Origin: Bacillota bacterium
GTDB taxonomy: Bacteria > Bacillota > Clostridia > Peptostreptococcales > Anaerovoracaceae
Length of the DNA: 6,873 nt
NCBI GenBank assembly: GCA_017534025.1
Contig: JAFWDF010000084.1
Location: forward strand, 1-6,873
Reading direction: 5' to 3'
The notes below the pieces were generated by a model, which searched no databases, was not told where the DNA came from, and saw only the letters and a program-made list of their open reading frames with translations. A program made the position numbers and the translations under genes. Below are positions 1 through 6,091 of this stretch, in pieces (the first letter of the stretch is position 1; every line of letters begins with the position of its first letter).

Positions 1-1821
1 CTGGCGGCCCGTCTGCACAGCATCTATGCGGACGATGCCTACGAATTTGTACAGGGCGCGTTGTGGTACAGAACCTATGTGGATTATGCCCTGGCCAACG
101 GTATTATTGCTTCAGAATGGGATAATTATAACCGGAAAATTACCCGCGGAGAGATGGCGCTGATCATGGCCAATGTATTCGGGGAAGACGGTTATAAAGA
201 AGTCAACAACATTCAGTACGGTGCGATTCCGGATGTGCTGCCGGCCGATTCCTATTATGAGGCCACGTACAAGCTGTACCGGGCCGGCGTTCTCGTCGGC
301 AACGATTCGCTGGGTACATCCCTGGCGAAGAACAATCTGAAGCGTTCCGAGGCTGCGACCATTCTGATCCGTATGGCGAACCCGGATGTCCGGGTCGGCA
401 TCTGGTTCGGTACGACAGTCCGGATGTATTACCGTGACGGCAGCATCAAGGACGTGCCGAAGACCGAATGGACCAGCTACGCTGCGAAGGGATGGTCCCT
501 TTCTCCGTACGCAGTCATGCCGTCCTCCATCAGTTCACAGGGCAAGACCACTACGGACATCCCGGTTATCAGTGTCAACACCGGCGGCAAGGAAGTCCTG
601 AGCAAGGAAACCTACGTGGACTGCACGGTCAATGTTTATAATGTTCCGCAGAGCAGTGCGCTCACCGGCGCAGTCGGCGGCATTCGTCTCCGGGGCAACG
701 CTTCCAGCTTCTACGGAAACAAGGCGAAAATCCGGGCCAATCCGGTGCCGTACCGTCTGAAATTCGACAGTAAGGTCAACATCCTCGGCCTGAACAACGG
801 TGCACAGTGCAAGAGCTGGGTGCTGCTGACCAATCTGGACACGGAAAAGGACGTCATTAAAAATGATATCGCATTCCGCATCGGCCGCATGCTGATGAAG
901 CCGGACAACGTATATTGCTCCGACGCAAAGCTGGTACATTATTATCTGAACAACAAATTCCAGGGAACCTATCTGCTGTGCGAACAGAATCAGGCCAACA
1001 AGTACCGGGTCAATGTTAATGAACCGGAAGACGGCTACACAGGCACCGACGTCGGTTATCTGGTGGAAATGGACGGCTACTACGAATCCCCGAACTTCAT
1101 GATGAATTATGAAGGCGCAACCGTGAAGGACGTGGCAGGAACCTCCAGAAAATTCCGCGCCAACAGCTATACAGTGAAAACGGATACGTTCTCGCAAAAC
1201 CAGGTGGATTTCATAGGGAAATATGTGAAGGGCGTATTCAAGATCGTTTATCAGGCGTGCGAGAAGGGGAACTACCTGACCTTCGATTCGAATTACAACG
1301 TAGTGTCGTCTTCGTATACCAACGCGAAAGACTGCATCGGCGCCGTGATGGATCTCAACTCGGTAGTGGATATGTACATCCTGTACGAGATCATGTGTGA
1401 TAATGATGTCGGTGAGAGCAGCTTCTTCATGTGCGTGGATTTCTCCAAGAAGAGCAAATACCCGAAGCTGACATTTACCGCTCCGTGGGACTTCAACTGG
1501 ACCTGCCAGGGCGCTTCGAGCGGTTCCTACCACGCGGCGACATTCCGGAACAGCTCCTTCATCAGCCGTTTTGGAGACCGGTCCAACCCTTGGTTCATCG
1601 TACTGGTCAAGCAGGCCTGGTTCCGCAGCATGGTTAAGAACAAGTGGACATCCATCGGCAAGAGCACGGCGATCGTGAACTGCCTCAACGAGGAATACGC
1701 GCTGATCGATCATTATCTCCCGGATCTGAACCGCCGCACGGCAGGCATCATGGTAGGTGCCAAATCACAGCTGGGCTGGATCAATGACCGGACTTACTGG
1801 CTGAACACCAAGTGGGGCTGA
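1..1821 (+). CDS. SLH-domain surface protein with CotH-like kinase domain (5' partial)
   Basis: The reading frame is open from the first base, so the N-terminus, including any signal peptide, lies upstream. Numbering codons from base 1, residues 1-10 are the end of one SLH repeat (LAARLHSIY). A second repeat spans about 20-61 (WYRTYVDYALANGII, ITRGEMALIMANVF) and a third about 75-127 (YYEATYKLYRAGVLVG, LKRSEAATILIRMA). SLH triplets anchor proteins to secondary cell-wall polymers on the outer surface. A short linker module follows (about 140-165, VRMYYRDGS...YAAKGW), then a CotH-like atypical kinase domain from about 190 to the end. Visible landmarks are RLRGNAS near 229-235, YRLKF near 251-255, GYLVEMD near 352-358, the DNDV Asp469 candidate and the PWDFNW Asp497 candidate. 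CotH proteins of Bacillus spores phosphorylate coat proteins, so extracellular protein phosphorylation is an inference here. A TTG codon at base 61 is internal and is not the start. The domain holds ten cysteines, which is many for an exported Gram-positive protein. Catalytic activity is not established. Confidence 0.88.
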   Translation: MAARLHSIYADDAYEFVQGALWYRTYVDYALANGIIASEWDNYNRKITRGEMALIMANVFGEDGYKEVNNIQYGAIPDVLPADSYYEATYKLYRAGVLVGNDSLGTSLAKNNLKRSEAATILIRMANPDVRVGIWFGTTVRMYYRDGSIKDVPKTEWTSYAAKGWSLSPYAVMPSSISSQGKTTTDIPVISVNTGGKEVLSKETYVDCTVNVYNVPQSSALTGAVGGIRLRGNASSFYGNKAKIRANPVPYRLKFDSKVNILGLNNGAQCKSWVLLTNLDTEKDVIKNDIAFRIGRMLMKPDNVYCSDAKLVHYYLNNKFQGTYLLCEQNQANKYRVNVNEPEDGYTGTDVGYLVEMDGYYESPNFMMNYEGATVKDVAGTSRKFRANSYTVKTDTFSQNQVDFIGKYVKGVFKIVYQACEKGNYLTFDSNYNVVSSSYTNAKDCIGAVMDLNSVVDMYILYEIMCDNDVGESSFFMCVDFSKKSKYPKLTFTAPWDFNWTCQGASSGSYHAATFRNSSFISRFGDRSNPWFIVLVKQAWFRSMVKNKWTSIGKSTAIVNCLNEEYALIDHYLPDLNRRTAGIMVGAKSQLGWINDRTYWLNTKWG

Positions 1822-1841
1822 TTCTTTGGCCTGTTCAAATA

Positions 1842-1860
1842 TTTTTGTTAAATACAAAAA
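1842..1860. repeat. AT-rich inverted repeat downstream of the CotH-like gene
   Basis: TTTTTGT (1842-1848) and ACAAAAA (1854-1860) are perfect reverse complements around a 5-base TAAAT loop, starting about 20 bases after the stop codon. The stem is all A/T except one G-C pair, so it is too weak to be a convincing intrinsic terminator. No better terminator is visible after the CotH-like gene. It may simply reflect the AT-rich promoter region that follows. Confidence 0.3.
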
Positions 1861-1877
1861 AAGTTGTTCATTATCTA

Positions 1878-1905
1878 TTGCATATATTGCGAGATTATGT
1901 ATAAT
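1878..1905 (+). promoter_or_regulatory. Possible secondary upstream promoter for carD
   Basis: A perfect TATAAT lies at 1900-1905. TTGCAT at 1878-1883 stands 16 bases upstream but matches the -35 consensus TTGACA only in its first three bases. The region is AT-rich, so a chance -10 match is quite possible. If used, it would give a carD leader about 40 bases longer than the main promoter. Confidence 0.25.
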
Positions 1906-1916
1906 AAAATTTTCAA

Positions 1917-1945
1917 TTCGCATTTTCCGGTTTTTGTGCTATAAT
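1917..1945 (+). promoter_or_regulatory. Sigma-A type extended -10 promoter for carD
   Basis: The -10 hexamer TATAAT (1940-1945) is preceded by TG plus one base (1937-1939), giving a perfect extended -10. TTCGCA at 1917-1922 matches four of six -35 positions with a 17-base spacer. Transcription would start near 1952, leaving a leader of about 65 bases before carD. This is the best promoter match in the window. Confidence 0.75.
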
Positions 1946-1967
1946 TAAGGCATCAGATTAGTCTTAT

Positions 1968-2015
1968 GGCCGCGCAGCCAGGTGCGTCCCGGGCGGCCGA
2001 AAGCACAGGAGGTGC
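1968..2015 (+). promoter_or_regulatory. Structured carD leader with Shine-Dalgarno in competing pairings
   Basis: GGCCGC (1968-1973) can pair with GCGGCC (1993-1998). GCAC (2003-2006) can pair upstream with GTGC at 1982-1985 or downstream with GTGC at 2012-2015. The upstream choice interleaves with the first helix and would form an H-type pseudoknot ending directly before the Shine-Dalgarno AGGAGG (2007-2012). The downstream choice places AGGAG in a 5-base hairpin loop. The heptamer AGGTGCG occurs twice (1980-1986 and 2010-2016), which creates the choice. The spacing from AGGAGG to ATG is 6 bases. I do not recognise a known riboswitch class, and regulation is an inference. Confidence 0.4.
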
Positions 2016-2018
2016 GAG

Positions 2019-2537
2019 ATGTTTCAGGTAGGGGACCTGATTATTTACGGGAATGAAGGTGTCTGCAGGGTGGAATCCATCGGCGCACCGGAAATGTCCG
2101 ATCTGGTGGATATGGGATCCGACAGGATGTATTACACACTGGATCCGTTATATAAGCAGGGCAAGGTTTATACCCCGGTGGATACTTCCGTTTTCATGCG
2201 CCATATTATTTCAAAAGAGGACGCGATGGCGCTGATCGAGCGGATTCCGGAGATTGATGACAGTATTTTTGAGAATCGGAATATCCGCATTCTCAGTGAA
2301 CTCTATCAGGATACTATGAAATCCCACGAATGCGCGGATCTGGTCCGGGTCGTCAAGGCCGTGGAACGGAAAAGAGAAATCATGATCGGCAAAGGAAAAA
2401 AACTGGGGCAGGTCGACGAGAAGTTCTATAAGAAAGCCAGCGACCTGCTGCACGGAGAATTTGCCGTGGTGCTGGGGATTCCGAAGGAGGAAGTAGGCGC
2501 TTTCATCCAGCGGGAAGTAAACAGGCTCAGTGAATGA
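2019..2537 (+). CDS. carD: CarD/CdnL-family RNA polymerase-binding transcription regulator
   Basis: The 172-residue product matches the CarD/CdnL family along its length. Residues about 1-65 form the Tudor-like RNA polymerase-interacting domain (MFQVGDLIIYGNEGVCRVESIG, then MYYTLDPLY and KVYTPVD). Residues about 66-172 form the helical DNA-binding domain, including KKLGQVDEKFYKKASDLLHG and a terminal GIPKEEVGAFI helix. In characterised bacteria CarD binds the polymerase beta subunit near the upstream edge of the bubble and stabilises open complexes, notably at rRNA promoters. No tryptophan is present anywhere; Phe84 appears to sit where relatives carry the minor-groove wedge Trp. The ATG start has a strong AGGAGG six bases upstream. 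The gene has its own promoter and terminator, so it is probably monocistronic. It is a housekeeping regulator and shows no specific link to either neighbour. Confidence 0.93.
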   Translation: MFQVGDLIIYGNEGVCRVESIGAPEMSDLVDMGSDRMYYTLDPLYKQGKVYTPVDTSVFMRHIISKEDAMALIERIPEIDDSIFENRNIRILSELYQDTMKSHECADLVRVVKAVERKREIMIGKGKKLGQVDEKFYKKASDLLHGEFAVVLGIPKEEVGAFIQREVNRLSE

Positions 2538-2579
2538 CAGGAGATATGTCCCTGAGCAGATCATAGTTGCAGAAAAGCT

Positions 2580-2620
2580 GCTGCCGGTGTTTGGTTTCTG
2601 ACATCGCCGGCAGCTTTTTT
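2580..2620 (+). terminator. Intrinsic terminator after carD
   Basis: GCTGCCGG (2580-2587) pairs perfectly with CCGGCAGC (2607-2614) over 8 bp around a 19-base loop that can add a TGT/ACA pairing. Six T residues follow at once (2615-2620). It begins 43 bases after the carD stop and should separate carD from yhaM. Confidence 0.9.
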
Positions 2621-2641
2621 CATGGGCTCTCTGCATCGGCC

Positions 2642-2675
2642 GCCGGATTCTGTTTTCCGGTCCGGCCGGATTTTT
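2642..2675 (+). terminator. Second, weaker terminator-like hairpin
   Basis: GCCGGA (2642-2647) can pair with TCCGGC (2661-2666), and a T5 run follows four bases later (2671-2675). The overlapping 10-base palindrome TCCGGCCGGA (2661-2670) offers alternative folds. It could act as a backup to the carD terminator. The gap before the T run and its shortness make this uncertain. Confidence 0.3.
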
Positions 2676-2694
2676 CGCACGCGGTTCGATGTTT

Positions 2695-2706
2695 TTCCGA
2701 ACGGAA
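2695..2706. repeat. Inverted repeat TTCCG-AA-CGGAA in the yhaM promoter region
   Basis: Five-base arms TTCCG (2695-2699) and CGGAA (2702-2706) flank an AA spacer. The repeat lies between the expected -35 position and the extended -10 element of yhaM, a typical place for a repressor-binding site. At this size a chance occurrence is possible, and I do not recognise a known operator. Confidence 0.3.
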
Positions 2707-2709
2707 GTA

Positions 2710-2718
2710 TGGTATTAT
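2710..2718 (+). promoter_or_regulatory. yhaM: Extended -10 promoter element upstream of yhaM
   Basis: TGG followed by TATTAT (2710-2718) matches the extended -10 pattern, with TATTAT one base from consensus. No good -35 is found at 16-18 bases upstream, which extended -10 promoters tolerate. Transcription would begin near 2725, after an in-frame ATG at 2717, which argues against that ATG as the yhaM start. Confidence 0.5.
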
Positions 2719-2782
2719 GGAAACTGCTTGGGGGAAACAGAGAGTATCAGTTGGTCAGAAATTGATCATGGGGGAAATAGAT

Positions 2783-3742
2783 ATGAAAACACATTATGCG
2801 GCGGAGCTGGTTACCGGTGAGGAATTCGACGATTTCTTCCTGCTGAAGCAGGCTGCGGTGAAGACAGGCTCCAACCAGAAACAGTTTATCGATATGATCC
2901 TGTCGGATAAGACAGGAGACGTAAACGGCAAAAAATGGGACGCCACGGAAAAGGAAATTGCGATGATTCAATCCTTTGAAGGGTCGGCAATCATTAAAAT
3001 CCGCACTTCGGTGGGGGAATGGCAGGGCAAAAAGCAGCTGCGCATTACTCGTTTCCGTCCCGCGACGCCGGCGGATGAATTTGATGTAAATGAATTTATT
3101 AAGACGGCACCGGAAAAAGGAGAGGCGATGTACGCCGAGCTGCTGGAGAAGGCCCTCAGCGTTTCCGACCCGGAACTGCGGAGCATCGCCGTAGCGGTGA
3201 TGGAGCGCAACCGGGAATGGCTGTTATATTATCCGGCGGCGTCCAGAAATCATCACGCGGAAATGGGCGGCCTTCTGTTTCATATGAAGCGTATGCTGCA
3301 GATGGGTGAAAAGGCCTGCGAGGTGTACACCAATCTGGACCGGGACTGGGTGGTCACCGGCGTGCTCATTCATGACATTGAGAAAATCCGTGAGATTGAG
3401 TCCAACGAATGGGGCATTTCACCGGGATATACATTTAAAGGGAATATGCTGGGACACATTGCCCAGGGGGTGATCATGATCGACCGTCTGGCGGAAGAAC
3501 TGGGTGTCAGCGAAGAAAAAGCCGTGATGCTGGAACATATGATTCTCAGTCATCATTATGAGCCGGAATTCGGCAGCCCGAAGCGGCCGATGTTTCCGGA
3601 GGCGGAACTGCTTCATTATCTGGATATTTTCGACGCCCGGCTGTTTGATATGGAGGATGCGCTGGAATCCGCCGAACCGGGCGGTTTTTCGGACAAGGTC
3701 TGGACGCTTGAGAACCGGCGTGTCTATAAAAAAACATTCTGA
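2783..3742 (+). CDS. yhaM: YhaM-family 3'-5' exonuclease (OB-fold plus HD domain)
   Basis: The 319-residue product closely resembles Bacillus YhaM (about 314 residues). That enzyme degrades RNA and single-stranded DNA from the 3' end and needs a divalent metal. An N-terminal OB-fold (about 10-95) carries the family pattern LSDKTGDVNGKKWDA and ends with RITRFRPAT. The HD phosphohydrolase domain follows: RNHH (His157-His158), the HD pair His197-Asp198, SHH (His257-His258), and HYLDIFDARL (His278, Asp281). Residues after the HD pair read IEK, where relatives as I recall them have LGK. I chose the ATG at 2783 because GGGGGA lies about 8 bases upstream and its N-terminus fits the family length. 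The in-frame ATG at 2768 has a poorer ribosome site. The frame is open back to 2567, but that part crosses the carD terminator and looks non-coding. recD2 follows after 60 bases with no terminator between. Confidence 0.92.
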   Translation: MKTHYAAELVTGEEFDDFFLLKQAAVKTGSNQKQFIDMILSDKTGDVNGKKWDATEKEIAMIQSFEGSAIIKIRTSVGEWQGKKQLRITRFRPATPADEFDVNEFIKTAPEKGEAMYAELLEKALSVSDPELRSIAVAVMERNREWLLYYPAASRNHHAEMGGLLFHMKRMLQMGEKACEVYTNLDRDWVVTGVLIHDIEKIREIESNEWGISPGYTFKGNMLGHIAQGVIMIDRLAEELGVSEEKAVMLEHMILSHHYEPEFGSPKRPMFPEAELLHYLDIFDARLFDMEDALESAEPGGFSDKVWTLENRRVYKKTF

Positions 3743-3802
3743 GAGCAACAGGAAAAATAGCTTCCTTCCGTTTGGAAGAGGCACAGTGGGAGCGGAATTC
3801 AG

Positions 3803-6034
3803 GTGGTCAAGAACGGCAGGCTGGCGGAAGTGATCTTCCGGAATGAAAAAAATTTTTATACGGTGGCCGTCATGGAAAATGACGAGGAGCTGGAGCAGTT
3901 TGTAGCGGTCGGCAATATGCCGTCGGCGCGGATCGGCATGCTTTGCGAACTGACGGGGGAATGGAAAACGCATTCTGTTTATGGAGAACAGTTTGCTTTT
4001 TCGAATTGTACGGAAATGATTCCTCAGGATGCGGAGGGCATACGGGAACTGCTGTCTTCCGGCCTGATCCGGGGCGTTGGCCCGAAGACCGCGGATCTGA
4101 TTGTTGCAAAGTTCGGCGACAAAACCATGGATATCATTGCCGGGGAGCCGGAGCGCCTGCGGGAAATCAGCGGAATCGGACCGAAAACGCTCCAGAAGAT
4201 TGTGGAGTCGTATCAGGAGCACATGGAATTTGTGGAGATTTCGGTCTTTTTCTCATCCTACGGCATCAGCTCTGCCAATGCCATGAAGCTGTACGCCCGC
4301 TACGGGCCGAATACCATAAAGGCGGTGATGGAGGATCCGTACCGCCTGGTCAGAGAGATTCGCGGCATCGGATTTGCCCGGGCGGATGAGATTGCCTCCC
4401 GCCTGGGATTTGCGCATGATTCCATCTCCAGAATAAAAAGCGGCATAGGGTATATGCTGGATCTGTACCAGCAGAACGGAAGCACCTGTGCACCGTATGC
4501 GGATTTCTGCCGGCAGGCGGCGCAGATGCTGGAAGTATCCTCGGAGCAGGTGGACGAAGCGGCCAATGACATGGCTCTGCGGGACGGGTCGCTGATGATC
4601 GTGGATATGGATGGCAGCCAGTATGTTTACCGGTACCGGTATTATCTGGCGGAGAGAGAAGTGGCCAGGCGGCTGCTGAATCTGCGGGACGCGGATCTGA
4701 AGCCGATTACATTGGATATCGAAGGATGCATTCTCCGTTCCGAGGCAGACGCCGGCATCCGTCTGTCCGACAATCAGAAAAAGGCGGTGCGGGCCAGTCT
4801 GGAGAACGGAGTGACTGTGATTACCGGCGGACCGGGAACGGGAAAGACGACCATCATCAATACCATGCTGGATGTCTTTGAACAGAGTAACCTGACCGTG
4901 GAAATCGCCGCGCCGACGGGGCGCGCTGCCAAGCGGATTTCGGAGACCTCCGGCAGGGAGGCGGTCACCATTCACCGTCTTCTGGAGTATACGTTCTCGG
5001 AAGACGATGAGGATATGCATTTCGGGAGAAATGCGGGCAACCCGCTGGAAGGCGATGTGGTGATCCTTGACGAGATGTCCATGGTGGACGCGCTGCTGAT
5101 GGACGCGCTGACCGAGGCCGTCCGGCCGGGCGCCAGACTGGTGCTGGTGGGAGATGTCGATCAGCTGCCGTCGGTGGGAGCCGGCCGGGTGCTGGGGGAT
5201 ATTATCGAAAGTGAAACCATTGCGGTGGTGAAGCTGACCGATATTTTCCGGCAGGCATCGGAAAGCATGATCGTGGTGAATGCGCACCGTATTAATAAGG
5301 GAGAATACCCGTACCTCAACGAGAAGGACAAGGATTTTTTCATGCTCCGGAGAAACAGCGAGCAGGCGGTTCTGGGGACTATTATTGAACTGTGCTGCGA
5401 CCGGCTGCCGAAGTATTACAGCCAGTATGATGCGCTGCGCGATATTCAGGTGCTGACGCCGGTGCGAAAAGGTACGCTGGGCATTCATAATATTAATGAA
5501 AAACTGCAGAATCTGCTGAATCCGCACAGAGCGGGCGTGCGGGAGCGGAGTTTCGGGAATCGTATTCTGCGTGGAGGGGACAAGGTCATGCAGATTAAAA
5601 ATGATTACCAGATGAAGTGGATGCGCCTGGATACGTTTGCCGAGGGGGAGGGTGTGTTCAACGGCGACATCGGGTTTATCACCGATATTCTGCCGGATGA
5701 CCGGAAGGTACGGGTACTGTTTGACGGGAACCGTTCCGCGGAATATGAGTTTAATAATGTCGATGAGCTGGAGCTGGCCTATGCCATGACCATTCATAAA
5801 AGCCAGGGGAGTGAGTTCCCCGTAGTGGTCATGCCCATGGCGGCATTTCCTCCGATGCTGTCCACCCGGAATCTGCTGTATACCGGCGTGACAAGAGGAA
5901 AAAAAGGCGTGGTTCTGGTAGGCTCGGAGCCCATGCTGCAAAGGATGGTCGATAATGATACGCTGAGCGCACGCTATACCGGGCTGACCGGGTGGCTGCA
6001 AAAATCCTTTGCCCTGCATGCTGCAGATTTCTGA
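3803..6034 (+). CDS. recD2: RecD2-type SF1B 5'-3' DNA helicase
   Basis: The 743-residue product has the full RecD2 layout, in bacteria where RecD acts without RecBC. It has an N-terminal OB-like region (1-75, LAEVIFRNEKNFYTVAV) and helix-hairpin-helix units near 87-105 (RGVGPKTADLI), 120-137 (SGIGPKTLQKI) and 186-202 (RGIGFARADEIASRLG). The helicase core follows. Walker A is GGPGTGKTT (342-350, Lys348), Walker B is VVILDEMS (Asp423-Glu424), motif III is VGDVDQLPSVGAG (Gln454), motif V is AMTIHKSQGSEF (661-672) and motif VI is LLYTGVTRGKK (Arg698). All expected ATPase residues are present. RecD2 helicases unwind DNA with a 5' single-stranded tail and are linked to repair and replication-fork maintenance. 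The start is GTG: a TAG stop lies 43 bases upstream, no ATG intervenes, and GGGAG sits 10 bases before the GTG. Length is normal for the family. It is probably co-transcribed with yhaM and comF. Confidence 0.95.
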   Translation: MVKNGRLAEVIFRNEKNFYTVAVMENDEELEQFVAVGNMPSARIGMLCELTGEWKTHSVYGEQFAFSNCTEMIPQDAEGIRELLSSGLIRGVGPKTADLIVAKFGDKTMDIIAGEPERLREISGIGPKTLQKIVESYQEHMEFVEISVFFSSYGISSANAMKLYARYGPNTIKAVMEDPYRLVREIRGIGFARADEIASRLGFAHDSISRIKSGIGYMLDLYQQNGSTCAPYADFCRQAAQMLEVSSEQVDEAANDMALRDGSLMIVDMDGSQYVYRYRYYLAEREVARRLLNLRDADLKPITLDIEGCILRSEADAGIRLSDNQKKAVRASLENGVTVITGGPGTGKTTIINTMLDVFEQSNLTVEIAAPTGRAAKRISETSGREAVTIHRLLEYTFSEDDEDMHFGRNAGNPLEGDVVILDEMSMVDALLMDALTEAVRPGARLVLVGDVDQLPSVGAGRVLGDIIESETIAVVKLTDIFRQASESMIVVNAHRINKGEYPYLNEKDKDFFMLRRNSEQAVLGTIIELCCDRLPKYYSQYDALRDIQVLTPVRKGTLGIHNINEKLQNLLNPHRAGVRERSFGNRILRGGDKVMQIKNDYQMKWMRLDTFAEGEGVFNGDIGFITDILPDDRKVRVLFDGNRSAEYEFNNVDELELAYAMTIHKSQGSEFPVVVMPMAAFPPMLSTRNLLYTGVTRGKKGVVLVGSEPMLQRMVDNDTLSARYTGLTGWLQKSFALHAADF

Positions 6035-6050
6035 CGGGATTCTGTATTCT

Positions 6051-6056
6051 TATAAT
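6051..6056 (+). promoter_or_regulatory. Possible -10 element for comF
   Basis: A perfect TATAAT lies 36 bases before the comF ATG and 17 bases after the recD2 stop. The only -35 candidate, TTCTGA at 6029-6034, matches three of six positions with a 16-base spacer, and there is no TG extension. It may give comF some independent expression or be a chance match. Confidence 0.3.
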
Positions 6057-6091
6057 ACTCGCTGTTATGCTGCTGACCTGCCGAGGTCAAT

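Noticed and set aside
535..1713. A 392-codon open frame on the minus strand, opposite the CotH-like gene
   Set aside because: It is fully covered by the sense gene with recognisable domains. The antisense translation shows no domain pattern and is best explained as a codon-bias shadow.
1952..2018. The carD leader as a known riboswitch, such as a c-di-GMP or preQ1 type
   Set aside because: The stems and loops do not match the conserved cores of those classes that I can recall, so only the generic pairing potential is reported.
2567..2782. N-terminal extension of yhaM from a TTG at 2567 or an ATG at 2717
   Set aside because: The extension runs through the carD terminator and the yhaM promoter element. 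It has no resemblance to the family and would make the protein much longer than known YhaM.
3761..3778. CTTCC/GGAAG hairpin between yhaM and recD2 as a terminator
   Set aside because: The stem is only five base pairs with an 8-base loop and no T run follows, so it should not stop transcription.
3419..4222. A 267-codon minus-strand frame spanning the yhaM-recD2 junction
   Set aside because: It overlaps the conserved HD motifs of yhaM and the N-terminus of recD2 and its product resembles nothing I recognise.
4253..6019. A 588-codon open frame on the minus strand, opposite recD2
   Set aside because: It lies wholly inside a gene with intact helicase motifs. Its His/Gln/Arg/Ile-rich product looks like no known family and is typical of a frame mirrored from biased codon use.
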